DNA of 64,000 bases, taken from assembly GCA_029204225.1 (NCBI GenBank), contig CM055094.1, forward strand, positions 26,796,541 through 26,860,540, read 5' to 3'. The notes beneath the pieces are model-generated. The model was not told the origin of the DNA. It did not search any database and saw only the letters and a program-made list of their open reading frames with translations. Numbering within the stretch: the first letter of the stretch is position 1; every line of letters begins with the position of its first letter. The position numbers were made by a program, and so were the translations under genes. Positions 43,562 to 54,870 of this stretch are shown here, in pieces. Source of the stretch: Diphasiastrum complanatum. Lineage: Eukaryota > Streptophyta > Lycopodiopsida > Lycopodiales > Lycopodiaceae.

Positions 43562-44706
43562 GATGATGTAGAGTCTTTAGACTTTTTTCTGATTCAACGA
43601 AAGAAAGTATGGATGTCACTTTTCATGATTTTCTTTAAGGCTGAGCACAAGCAATCTAACACTCCCCCTTGATGAGGATATTGGAAAAACGCTTTGAACT
43701 TCAGATGTAACATATCGTTAAATCTGAGATGAAGCTCCTTTTGATAGAGCTAAAATGTATTTTGAATTCTTCAATAAATTCAGATTGTTACTAAATAGTA
43801 ACATATCATCTACATGAAAGGTGATGATTATGAAGGGATTTGACGCAGACTGCAAAATAAAAATTCGAGCCTATCGAGTTTGGAATAAAAACCATTCTCG
43901 TTGAAAGATGCATTGCTCTTCTTTTTATCAGCGTCAGGTGTTGACATTGCCTCTGAAACAGCGTTTGATTCCTGCACAAAGTAGCAGGCCAAATCATTCG
44001 TAACTTGGGATGGAGGTTGTCTTAATCAATTCGATCTTCAAGTTTGAACTGCGATCCTCTGATGTGATTCGTTTTGCTGAGGGACTGTCTGATTGTCGGA
44101 GTCAATGTCAGTGTCGATGTCAATCTTCTGATCAGCCATGAGTTGTTCGTAGCCGTTGGTGTCAATTCTAGGATCTGAATTTGAAGTAGCTTTTCCCTTG
44201 TGGTCGATAAACTGATCTTCCGCAAAAATGACATTTCTGTTCATGAAGTCTTCTGAGAGTCCAGATTGAAGAGCTTGTATGTCTGATGGTTTGAGGAATA
44301 GCTGATGAAAATTGACCTTCTGTTGGAGTTGTCCAGCTTCCTACTTAGATCGGGAGGGGTCTGTGAGTAGGCTTTGCATCCAAACACTCGAATATTTGTG
44401 AGTGATGGCTTCGATCCTGTCCACACCTCATAAGGTGTCTTGCCATTCAAGGCCTCTGAGATGGATCGATTTTAAGGTAGGCTGCTATAGTAACAGCTTC
44501 TGCCTAGAATTTCTTTGGAAGAGAGGCATGGGCCAGCATGCTCTTTGCACTTGCGATGAGTGTCTGATTCTTCCTTTGAGCTACACCATTGGACTGAGGT
44601 GAGTAGCTGGCTGAATGTTGTTGTAAATATATTTGATTGGTCTTGCAGAAAGCTTTGAACTTGGTGGAGATAAACACTCTCCCTACATCAGAGCGTAGAG
44701 CTATAA
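43562..44706 (-). pseudogene. Ty1/copia element X: integrase, RT remnant and 3' LTR start
   Basis: On the minus strand the integrase starts in mid-domain at about 44703 (FKAFCKTNQIYLQQHSASYS, then PQSNGVAQRKNQTL) and continues into its C-terminus (MNGKTPYEVWTGSKPSLTNI, VFGCKAYSQ). An acidic linker rich in Asp follows, then a residual RT piece FIITFHVDDMLLFSN near 43830-43790. A polypurine tract TCAAGGGGGAG (43672-43662) is followed by TGTTAGATTGC at 43661, the start of a 3' LTR running to lower coordinates. Most of the RT is deleted. Confidence 0.75.
43662..43672 (-). promoter_or_regulatory. Copia polypurine tract
   Basis: TCAAGGGGGAG on the minus strand directly precedes an LTR-like TGTTAG start. 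Confidence 0.65.
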
Positions 44707-47070
44707 TGGGAGTATGCACGCCTTTGCATTCGAGCATGTTGAAATCTTCAATTATATTCAAAGTATACTTTTGTTGGCGAAGATAACTTACCACCTTCAA
44801 AGTCTCTTTCGATCTACAAACCCAGATAGATTCTTGCTTCTCCTAGGTCAGCGATCTCGAATATTTCAGAAATGTTTCTTTTGACATCTGAAATTAACTC
44901 ATCTTTTCTTGAGAAAATTAGAGTATCGTCAACATAAACAACTAGAATAATAATTTCATCTTTGACATGTTTGATATAGACATTCGATTCAGCGAATAAA
45001 GGTTTGAAGCCTAAAGAATGTAGGGCTTCGTCCTTCTTTCTATACCATTGTCTCGCTGCTTGTTTCAGACCATAGATACTTTCATTCATGTGACATCCGT
45101 ATTCAGGATATTCTTGGCTTACAAAGCCAAGTTGTTGATCTATGAATAAGTCCTCCTCTGATTCTGCATGCAAGAAAGCAATTTTATCATCCACTATATG
45201 GATTTTGAGATCATGAGCCACTGCATAAGCGAATAACAAGCGAATTGATGTGTGTTTGACTACTGGTGAGAATGTATCAGTGTAGTCGATCCCATATTTT
45301 TGTGAAAAACCTTTTGTCACAAGCCTCGCTTTGTATCTGATGTTTTCTCCATCAGGACCTATTTTGATTTTGTAGATCCACTTGTATTTGACTGGTTTCC
45401 TTCCATCAGGTATAGGTGCAAGTGTCCATACATTGTTCTTATACATGGATGACATTTCGTCCTCCATTGCTTGAATCCAACGATATTTATTTGGTCCATC
45501 AATAGCTTCTTCGAATGTCTGAGGTTCGTTAGTGAAGCCACAGAATTCATCATGACCAAATCTTATTGGTGGTTTGCACTACCTTTCAGATCTTCTCACG
45601 GTTTGTATAGGTCTCGAATTCAAAGACGCATCTTCAAGTTCAACCTGTTCTGCTTGAATTCGATATGGTATTTCGAGTCTTTCAGGTTCTTGAAATTTAC
45701 ATCTCGTATAACTTTTACTTTTCCAGTCTTGGGTATGTAAACTCGATAATATGAAGCCTACCAGAAAACCTTGTTCTGTTTTTTCATCAAGTTTCTTCCT
45801 CAATTTGTCTGGTATGTGCATATAAACTGCACATCCAAATGACCAAACATGAGCCAAATTTGGCTTTGACTTCCACCATAGTTCATGAGGAGTTTTATCC
45901 GGCATTCTTGATTTCAGAATTCGATTCTGAAGATAGTTTGACACAGCTACTGCTTCCGACCATAACCCCTTTGGTGCTTTTGCATGAGCCATCATACACC
46001 TTGTAGCTTCCATAAGTGTATGATTCCTTCGTTCAGCTATTCCATTGTGCTAAGGTGTGTATGATGCTATTTTTGTATGCATAATACCTCGATCAATACA
46101 ACTTTGAATTCGTTGGAAATGTACTCACCTCCACGATCTGTGTGAATTTGTTTCAATTTGTTGTCTGTCTGCTTCTCAGCCCAATTCGTATACTCAACAA
46201 ATTTCTCGAAAGCTTCTGATTTTGTACAAATAAAGTATACTACAGCAAACTTGCTAAAGTCATCAATAAATGTTATAAAGTATTTTGCATCACCCAATGA
46301 CAACACTCCAAATGGTCCACAAATATCTGAATGCACACTTTCCAGTACCTTGGTTGCTTTATAAACATCTTTTTGAAAGGTGTTCGAGACATTTTGCCTT
46401 TAAGACAGGATTCGCAGGTAGTTCGAATATCTCGATTTTGTATTTCGACTCCTTTAATTCTCTGACTTTTGTTGGCTTGGTACAGGGCTTCCATGTTCAT
46501 GTGACATAGCCTCTTGTGCCACAAAATATCTGTTGATTCCTGAGTTTGATTAGATTGTTCAACTCTAGTTCGGATGCTCAAGTGATACAAATTATCATTC
46601 CTTTTGCCTTTGGCAACCAGGTCATCAGAATCTTCATTGAAGGTTTTTGACATTCCTGTGTCAACTATCTTAGCTACAAATAGAAGATCTTTATCAAGAG
46701 TAGGAACATGGAGAACTTCCTCCAGTTTCTTTTCACCCTAATTCGTGTCTAGCCATAGTACACCAGTTCCATTGACTATATGTTTAGAATCGTCTCCAAG
46801 TATAATAAATCTTGAATAATTCGTCTTCTTATACTCAAACGATATTTGTTTCGAGAAAACAAAATGTGAGGTGGTTCCTGAATCAAGAACTACTCAGATT
46901 TGCGAATTTGATGAACAACATAAATCTTCAGAAACATATGCTGCTAAGTTTCTTGTCGTTCTCTCTTCCGCTGCTCTGGAACATTATGCTTTGTCTTCGA
47001 CAACATTAGAATCTGAAGGTTCGCTTCGATTCTGCTCCTTTTTATTTCTGGGATTATGATAACAGTCTAC
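44707..47070 (-). mobile_element. Ty1/copia element Y: protease, integrase and RT, 3' end missing
   Basis: In minus order: a zinc-finger/protease region with VVLDSGTTSHFVFSRN near 46912-46865; pre-integrase LWHKRLCHMNMEALYQANK (46653 frame); integrase core with HSDICGPFGVLS, FITFIDDFSKFAVVYF and HTDRGGEYISNEF (46336-46067); integrase C-terminus (46013-45579, VWSFGCAVYMHIPDKLRKK); and RT (45467-44814). RNase H and the 3' LTR are absent, because the RT end joins element X's integrase at about 44703. Confidence 0.8.
44814..45467 (-). CDS. Copia reverse transcriptase, 217-residue open frame
   Basis: This is the longest uninterrupted Copia RT in the window. It holds VWTLAPIPDGRKPVKYKWIY, YKARLVTKGFSQKYGIDYTD, the changed catalytic block VDDKIAFLHA (usually DVKTAFLNG; the Asp is kept), YGLKQAARQWY and VVYVDDTLIF. 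A stop follows YLGL at 44814; the frame then shifts and reads on to CKGVHTPI near 44707. Confidence 0.8.
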   Translation of the reverse strand: MEDEMSSMYKNNVWTLAPIPDGRKPVKYKWIYKIKIGPDGENIRYKARLVTKGFSQKYGIDYTDTFSPVVKHTSIRLLFAYAVAHDLKIHIVDDKIAFLHAESEEDLFIDQQLGFVSQEYPEYGCHMNESIYGLKQAARQWYRKKDEALHSLGFKPLFAESNVYIKHVKDEIIILVVYVDDTLIFSRKDELISDVKRNISEIFEIADLGEARIYLGL

Positions 47071-47075
47071 TGCTG

Positions 47076-47312
47076 CCCACATGGTATCAAAGCAGATTTA
47101 GAGCTTATCGTATCAGAACGATTGTTTGGATATAGTGTAGACACTTACTATAATTGTTTCTAGTCATATAATCTACTATTTGCATGCACTCATCATCCTG
47201 AAATTCCTAATGGATTTGCAATCACAGCATGCTCTAATGGTAGACAAACTGAATGGTTCATATAACCATTTGTTGAAATTCAAGATGAGAGTAGTACTAA
47301 TGAGTTAATAGC
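47076..47312 (+). pseudogene. Copia primer site and gag start, head-to-head with element Y
   Basis: TGGTATCAAAGCAG at 47076 is a tRNA-Met type primer site after ACA. At 47211 a gag starts (ALMVDKLNGSYNHLLKFKMR) and ends in tandem stops TAA TAG about 100 bp on. Nothing further of this element remains. Confidence 0.6.
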
Positions 47313-47404
47313 CCCATTTCACTCAGATTCATTGTTGTTCAAACTGTGGGTGCATAATTCTACAAACTTTTTCCAAAGCACAAATGCAGTGTAGGCAGAG
47401 GGGG

Positions 47405-47615
47405 AGGGATCTTTTGGACATCTTTTGTGGCCACACATGCTCTGATCAGCCATCCTAATGTCAACTGCACCCACATAGTCACTATAGTTGGGAATCGACA
47501 TTGATTTGTTGGAGTCATCCAGAAGAAAATTCACAAATTGAAATTCGAGCGGGAGGATCTTTTGGACATCTTTTGTGGCAAATAATCCTTGGCACACATG
47601 CTCTGATCAGCCCTC
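47405..47615. repeat. Short direct duplication
   Basis: GGATCTTTTGGACATCTTTT then GTGG and CACACATGCTCTGATCAGCC occur at 47408-47450 and 47551-47606. The second copy has 14 extra bases (CAAATAATCCTTGG). Confidence 0.8.
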
Positions 47616-49136
47616 CTGTAAATCTGTTTAGGATTCGTCAATGACAAATAGTTAGATTCTTGTGATTCATCAATCATAATTCACTGGAATTTAATCCCAT
47701 ACTTAATCATTAAAGAACACCGGAGTGTATGTCCAACCAACTCAACTGAATTTTAAAAATTCAATTTACTATTTTTGGAATCATTATGATTTGGTATCCA
47801 ATTGAGCGCTCTGGAATACAATCACTAATGAATTGAGTCTATTCCTCAATTGAGAAATACTCACCCAAGAATTACATCTATCCTATACATACAAATTTTC
47901 CCGATGAATCCGAATGAATCATAATCATGTGTCTTACAAGCAATAAACACAAAACAAACAATTTTTAGTGAATTCTCTTCACATTGTCCGTTCTACCAAT
48001 TTTTAGTGAATTCTCTTCACATTGTCCATTTTTAACTTCCATACAATCTAGAAATCTCAACTGTCTAGGTGTAGCTCTTGATTGTACTAGTACAACACCA
48101 CATTTAAATTCTTATCCAAATCAATTTTAAGTTAACAAATAAATCTTTCAGAACAAGATTTGTTAGCTCTGCAAGTAATTGTCCATCACAATACTTGATC
48201 GTATGTCTATGTTCATCGACTAGGTTAAGTGCACCAAATAACCCTAGTAACCAGGAATACATAGTAGATTCATACAAGATTAATCATGCACATATGAGAA
48301 TAATCTCACTATGACCTAGTACATAAACACATATATCCCAATCTGGCAGATTTCTCCAAATCCGCATATAGTACTCTCATATCTCACTAAAAATCTTGTA
48401 ACTCAGCTACAAAAGAATTCTATTTTTCTTGAGTATATTACATATCTGGAAAATCTCTGAGACTAAGAACACATTCTCTCCCATGAGTTTCCAACCCACT
48501 TACCTCTTTCCAACAAATTTCTTCCACTTAATCAACTCTTCCCACATCCTAGTACTTTAACCTAGATCAGGTTGATTCAATACAGACACTCCATTATCAA
48601 AATTACTTCTATCTCTATTATCTGGGATTAGTAACTTCTGATCTTACTCAATACTACTTATCACGATTTCCAATTTCAATCCATCTCTAGTTCCAGATTG
48701 TTCCACACAATCTCTAGAGAATTTCTCTCAACTTTGTGCAACTGATAGGTCCTTATAATAGAATCTTACTCATCACTTCATCCCTCCTTTTCAAAAAAAT
48801 TTCCAATTTCTTATAAAAGTTTACAAGAGAGATGACAAATGGAAATATCAGAATAAAGTCAATAATAAGTGTCTTCCAAAGAGAATTCACTCTATTATAC
48901 ACATGACTTTTCTTCTAGGTATTCTCAATCCGAGTGATAGTGATTATCATCTATTTGAGCTCTATCTATGCATAAGAGACAATCTGGGATTAAGAAATTG
49001 AAAAATACCAACATCTTGGAACATTCCAAATTCCAAGCGTACTGTATTTTACTTCTCAACTATATTTTACCTTGTTGGCTTATGAATAAAGGTTTCAAAG
49101 GGTTTGGTCTTCCTTAAGCAAGAGGAACTATGTGAA
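47616..49136. other. AT-rich sequence, no gene recognised
   Basis: There is no coding or RNA signal. A 38-bp tandem repeat (TTTTTAGTGAATTCTCTTCA then CATTGTCC) lies at 47960-48030. Confidence 0.45.
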
Positions 49137-49137
49137 T

Positions 49138-49295
<158 letters not shown>

Positions 49296-49489
49296 CTTGG
49301 GATGTAAATCTGACTACCCTTTGGTTGGAGTAGTATCAAACCTTTACCTTTTATTTTTGATTCATTGGCTAACTAAGGTCTTCTTTTTTTTTATCAGTCC
49401 TCAGGTTGGTTTCAAGATGCTGTCGCCTTAGGTTATGAGGAGCCCTTCCTCCACCTAATCGTTTTATTTAGACCTTGATATGTTGCATG

Positions 49490-49893
49490 AAGAAGGCCGT
49501 TGCTGTGCATGATTTTATTATTGAAACTAATCGGGCTACATGTCTCACTGTTGTGGACCTGAAGATAAAGTCCTATGTCTTATTGATTTACTTGGTACTT
49601 TGGATTAGGTTAGGATGTATCTAGATTTTATTAAGAAAAAAAATCCTCTGACTACTGTGGAAACCCTATTTGGTAATATTGCTATGTTTGTGGAAGGATT
49701 TGAAGAAGCAAAGAGATTTTTTAAATCACATATCAGAAAAGTTTTTGAGTTACTTCTCTTTGTTGATGATCTTGATGAGGATAGTGCATCACAACTTGAG
49801 CTATTCTCCCAGGATATTTATGACATTGGGGACCAGTCTGCTTATGAATTTTGCCAGTCCAAAAGCTGTCAAATTCCTATGGTTCCCAGCTGA
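49490..49893 (+). other. Unassigned open stretch
   Basis: Two adjacent open frames occur: 49490-49607, and 49615-49893 with NPLTTVETLFGNIAMFVEGF then EEAKRFFKSHIRKVFELLLF and an acidic end. It reads like protein sequence but has no splice support, start context or family I recognise. Confidence 0.25.
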
Positions 49894-51080
49894 ACTATTG
49901 AATTCAAATATGCACTCAAACTTGTAGACTTGCTGCTCTGCATAAAAATTCTTCTCTAGAGACTCCTATTGCATTTGACACCATCATTCTTGGTAATAAA
50001 TTTTGAATAAGTAGCTTGATACTCGATAATTGAAAAAAATCCAAAAATCAAAAACTTTCACAAATTTGGCAGTGGCTAAACCAGGAAGATCAAAACTCAA
50101 AATTGGCACTAGCAAAAGCTACCTAGATGAGGATTAACTCAACGAGGATTCTCACTTGCTATTCTACATAAAAACTCATTAAAATGATGGTTTTTGACAA
50201 ATCTGGAACAACTAATCTTTGCCCTTATGAGGGGAGATAGATTCGACAAAAATAGATATATGGTAGAAATGACGGTTCTTTTGAAGAATCAAGGATTTTT
50301 TTTTCAAGCTGGCGATGATTGAAAATAATGTTTTTGGAAAAATAACCCTCATTGAAAAAATTTGATGGAACCAACTCTCTCTGAACTCACTGATGATATA
50401 TTTCTATATTTAAAAACCTCAGAAAGACTTTTGAAGGTTTGGGCGAAGGTTGGAAAAGAGATACTTATATTTTTGTAGAAAACTTATATTTTTTCTCCAA
50501 AAAAAATGATCAAAAGCTCAAAAAACCTTCACTAACTCTCGCCTGACTCACTAATGACCAAAAATAGTATGAAGAAATGATTGGAGAAGTTGGCGAAGGT
50601 TCAAGCAAAGGTTATTTTTTGAGATTTGATATTTTTGGAGAAAAGTTAAACTTTTCAACAAAAGGTTACCAGAAACTAAAGCACCTTTACTATTCTTTCT
50701 ATTTTTAGTTGACCTTTGCTGAACTGGTTGTGAGCAGATCTCGGTTAGATCTAACTATAGTAGGCTAGGCGAGGGTTGATTTTATGCATTTTTTGACTTT
50801 TAGGAGTTTTTTCACTGTTTTTTGTTGTTTTTCTCAAGTTTTTGGAAAATGGCTAGAAGTAACCTTCGCCCTTCAATGTGTAGCTTCACTGCATCAGGGA
50901 GGTCATGCCTGCAAGTCGGTGAAGGTTGATTTTAAAATGAATAGACTATTATCAAGGTTTGATGAAGATTTTGTCCTCTTTTCTCTCCAAATTACAGAAA
51001 ATGAGCGATTTTTGTTTTTTCTGTGATTATTCAACATCTAACGCTACGACCCACTAATCCCAATCACCAAGATCAAGCTT

Positions 51081-51084
<4 letters not shown>
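49894..51084. other. No gene recognised
   Basis: This is AT-rich sequence with scattered, diverged GGCGAAGGTT phrases (50445-50950), suggesting an old local amplification. No coding motif is seen. Confidence 0.4.

Positions 51085-51139
<55 letters not shown>
51085..51139. repeat. (CT)n microsatellite, 55 bp
   Basis: This is a pure CT tract preceded by CAAGCTTACTT, only loosely similar to the LINE tail sequence. Confidence 0.9.
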
Positions 51140-51142
<3 letters not shown>

Positions 51143-52289
51143 AGTCTCTCATAAAAAGTAGAAAAAAGATTCAATCCCAACAATTAACAAATCCAAATAA
51201 CATAAAGATAGCAAGAAAACATGAGAGATGGAACAAGAAAAAAATAGCAAGAACATCCAATTGCAAATTGGTAGAGTTTTCACCTTCTTGATTGAACATA
51301 AAAATGAACTACAAAGCACCACTATTTAGAGTAAATTCTAGGGCAATTGGCCTCAAAGTCTAATGGTCAATTCCGACCTCCCTCTTTATTGAATTTGAAT
51401 TTTGGGGGGAATCCACTTTTATTCCCTAACTTGACTATAAGGCCCTGCGACATTTAATTTTCGCAATCATGCCTAAAGTCCTTTTATTAATATCTGATAA
51501 ATCAAATAACCATGTGATCATCGGGTTGGACTTACACACACAGGGTGCCAAATCCCTCACACTTATTCAGTAACGTAGATCTATGATCTAACTAAGAATA
51601 GACTTGTCTTGATATTCTCAAGCCTCCAACACAAGGGCATCATAGCCATTTACAACACAACCTATATTCATCGTCAGATCGTGTTATGCCCAATCCGAAG
51701 GCTCCTACTTATCTGTGTGCTAAAGATAGTTTCTTCTAGACGCTAGGCACTAAAAAACATAGAGCCGTGAGCTTGTTTTGTTGCGCGTGAGGGTCTCTCT
51801 CTCTCTTTGGCTATGGATTATTAGCTAGAGTTTTGTTAAACCCTTTCAATTGAATGTATCCATGCTCTCTCTGTAGCCCGCAACTATTGTGGCTACTTAC
51901 TGGCATATTCAACTACTAAAACGCCCACCTCTAGCATTTCACAGCTTGAAAAAACGATATGTGGAGAGAAAGATCCACCATTAACTTCTTCTTACCCTGG
52001 CCATGTTGGCTCTTGATTCAATACCCTTGGTGGATGTCTATGGCCATTTGCAAGCTATGATGACCAAAAGTGACCTATAAACTTAGGATTTCTATCACTA
52101 ACAATATCACTTGGCATTTCATACAACTTGAATAATCTTTTCAAAAAGATATGGGCTAAATTTGAAGCCATTAATTTTTTTACTGTAAGAACAATACAAG
52201 CACTTAGTACAGAGAATGGCCAAATCAAAATTAAGTTATATCAATTTGTAAGAAACTCACAACCTTTATTTGTGAGCATTAGATAAGAC
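51140..52289. other. No gene recognised
   Basis: This is unassigned intergenic-type sequence. No motifs, RNA genes or transposon ends were identified. Confidence 0.4.
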
Positions 52290-52670
52290 TAAGGGTGGAT
52301 TTATATGGAAGAGGCCAGACATTCCAAAATATGCACTTACCCCCCAATTTATCCCGACGGGTACTTCCATGGGAAAGCCCCACGTTTTCATTTGGAGGCA
52401 AGAGCATTTAACATCTAAATTCAAATTAGATAAGGCATTTATGTTTTTTATTGGAGAGAATAGAAAGGGCCCACCACTTACCCCCCATACTCCAAGATGC
52501 CTAGGTCTCCCCCGGTATCTAGAGTTACCCTAGGTTGGCACCTTTCAATGCCACCTAGGTGCAACTCTCACCCCTTGTGAAATGTGGGAAGGCCTATTGG
52601 AATGGCTCCACCAATTTGGTAGAGTATTTAGGCCTTTTAGAGTTACCCCCTCCATGTGAAACCAACCTTA
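52290..52670. mobile_element. MITE, 381 bp
   Basis: The left end TAAGGGTGGATTTATATGG pairs with the complement of the right end TAAGGTTGGTTTCACATGG. About 18 of the first 25 bases match, and both continue into G-rich GAGG/GGGG. The interior is free of ORFs and contains ACTTACCCCCCA repeats. Terminal shape and size resemble Tourist/PIF-Harbinger MITEs, but the flanking target duplication is unclear. Confidence 0.65.
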
Positions 52671-52756
52671 AAGTGTATGTACCTACAATTGTGTATGTGT
52701 CACACTAGACTATGCCGTATAAAAGCTCATGACACGACTCATGTCGTGAAAAGTTC

Positions 52757-53225
52757 ATTTTGAGACACTTTATATCTCAAGCGGATAATGCTGTAGAAAC
52801 ATATCATTATCCTTTTCGCGACATGCTCACGGCTAAATTGCTTCACCTGGATCATACGATGTCTCCCTCGAGATCAATCAGCTTAGGCTCAGAGATAAGC
52901 GATATGACAGATTGGCTCCACATATGGATAGTATCATATGTTAAAGGTGAGTAGAACTGCGCTGCTTTTTCATACACATGATCATTTGCTTTTCACTTGC
53001 CTTCGGCTTGCGCAGCTGCTACAGAGCTGTATTGTGGGCAATATCTTGTATGAAGAAGCATCTGAAAATGCAATTATACTCACCGTTGACTTGATACTCA
53101 TCCCTATGCCGGAGCATATACGATGCAGCCGGAGCATGTACGATGCAGCAGGAAGATCCGTCAGATTTCAAGCCTTTCCAGTTCTAAGGGGCGCTCTTTT
53201 GCAATGGGCTCAGAGGCTATCCTAG
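52757..53225 (+). other. Possible exon pair of an unknown gene
   Basis: A 62-codon stretch (SISLGSEISDMTDWLHIWIV) ends at a good donor, AAAG/GTGAGT (52947), and a TTGCGCAG acceptor follows 69 bp later. The frames do not match across that splice, so the model fails as written. The second part contains a 20-bp tandem repeat (CGGAGCAT-TACGATGCAGC, 53110-53149). Confidence 0.25.
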
Positions 53226-53274
53226 CTTAGATCCCATGTCTTGATCACGGCTTGTTAGAAGCCGAATAGTTTAA

Positions 53275-54585
53275 CTATAGCAATGTGGTCATCGTGAATG
53301 GCGTGCCCAACTCTGAGCTGCTATGTACTAAAGTATTGCTTTGCAAGATTCTGTTCAGCGTATTCTGTACATTGGACCTTTCTTCAATAAGAAAATCCTT
53401 AATTTTCTGACGTACATTTGGAAAGTCCAACCTACAGACCTCTCTTGTGGGTAATTCAGAGACTGACTTAAAAGAGTGTAACCTCCAGTTCCTCAATGAT
53501 TGCTCAAGATTGAGCCGAAGAACCTTGCGACTTAAGGAGCTCATTAATACCAGGTTGCAATTTAGCTGCTCCGTGCAGCTACGAACTTCCTCTTCAAGTG
53601 CCTGAATATTGCCACAAACGTGGAAACAGTGCGAAACCACGAACTTAGTAACCTAGAGAAAAGCGTGTATATAGCGAGTCCGGGTAACCAAAATGCAAAT
53701 GTGCTCAGTCATTAATATTCAGTGTGAAGCCCTTCAGAGTCAGATAGAAGATACATCAAATTGAGTTGCAGGCAAGAACGTAGAAATTATTCCAAATCAC
53801 CACACAATGTAACACGCATTTTTTCAATTGGGACGATCATGATGAACTGCATTCATGTGCCTTCATGTCAAACCCTGCGTATACGGATTCTCACAGTTTG
53901 TAGTAGACTATAGCAGTTTTAGAACAATTAGCAGGGTATACATGCAAGAAGCAAGCCCGTGTATTTCTCTACGGAATGTGCAAATTTAGCTATCAACTTC
54001 TGTCCCTAACACGACAACTGATAGCACGCACTTTGCCAAGCGTAACAGGTATAGCCCGGTAGGTAGAGAAAGCTTTCATAATGGCAGTAACTACTGCTCT
54101 CGCAAACATGGAGCATGTTCAATATGCATAAAGGACTACAGGCTTGACTTTCCGGGCTTGTTGTATTGTCTCAAGAACGTTTCAACTTTCAAGCATACAG
54201 AGAACGACTTACTGTAGGGGATTGTTAAAAATAAGCACATCTCATACTTGCCTGTCAAGAACAACCCAAGTTGCATGCCACGTCTTTCCTTCTACTGCTG
54301 TTACACCTTGTGTTGCTGATGTGATGACCTTCACTTTCAGCTTCACCTGCTCCAACACAAGCTGTCGACGCTTTAAATTCACAGCAACAAGCTTGGTAGA
54401 TGCAAAAAGAACATTATTAGTTGCGGTCAGATAGAGGTGTGCTCAGACCTTTTTGATGTCGTAGAACTTCTGCACTTGTTCTGTGATGTTGCGGCATGAA
54501 TGCTGGACTCTGGCAGCTGTTTCTTGCAATGTAGGACCCATAGCACTGTCGCTAGTCAGCATACGACAACCCCATAAGTCCCGGG
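53275..54585 (-). CDS. 3' exons of an unrecognised host-like gene
   Basis: Three exons are readable on the minus strand. 54585-54449 encodes RDLWGCRMLTSDSAMGPTLQ then ETAARVQHSCRNITEQVQKF. 54391-54252 encodes LVAVNLKRRQLVLEQVKLKV then TAVEGKTWHATWVVLD. 53601-53275 encodes ALEEEVRSCTEQLNCNLVLM and a helical tail to a TAG. The first intron is only 57 bp, but has a CTAATAATG branch-like site and a pyrimidine run before CCAAG. The second exon ends at AG/GCAAGT, a typical GC donor. Phases from exon two to exon three do not match, so a small exon is missing between them. The protein is predicted helical/coiled-coil. Family unknown. Confidence 0.5.
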
Positions 54586-54639
54586 CTGCAAGACAATCAA
54601 CCATCAGAATGTGCCATCTACGTAGCTCGCTTATGGCAG

Positions 54640-54870
54640 TTACACCTTAAAAGTAGCCCTTATCGGGCAATTATAAGGTATAGCAGTGCATTTGCAGAGG
54701 TAAAAAAGCCTGTCATGATGAAAGACAGCACTCTCACTGCTTGATTGCAAAAATTCTTGACAGCTAGGACTTCTATTCACCCAAAAAATGAGCCTCTCCG
54801 ATTGTAATTCTACAGGTAACAGCATCCAGGGTTGCTTCAGAAAGGTATGAAAAAAGGGTCCAGATCATAC
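54640..54870. other. Flank of the unknown minus gene
   Basis: A minus reading ATLDAVTCRITIGEAHFLG near 54832-54775 could be part of another exon, but no acceptor/donor pair is convincing. Confidence 0.2.

Noticed and set aside
52757-53225. Two-exon plus-strand gene converging on the minus gene
   Set aside because: The only good donor/acceptor pair joins incompatible frames, giving an early stop. It was kept only as a low-confidence note.
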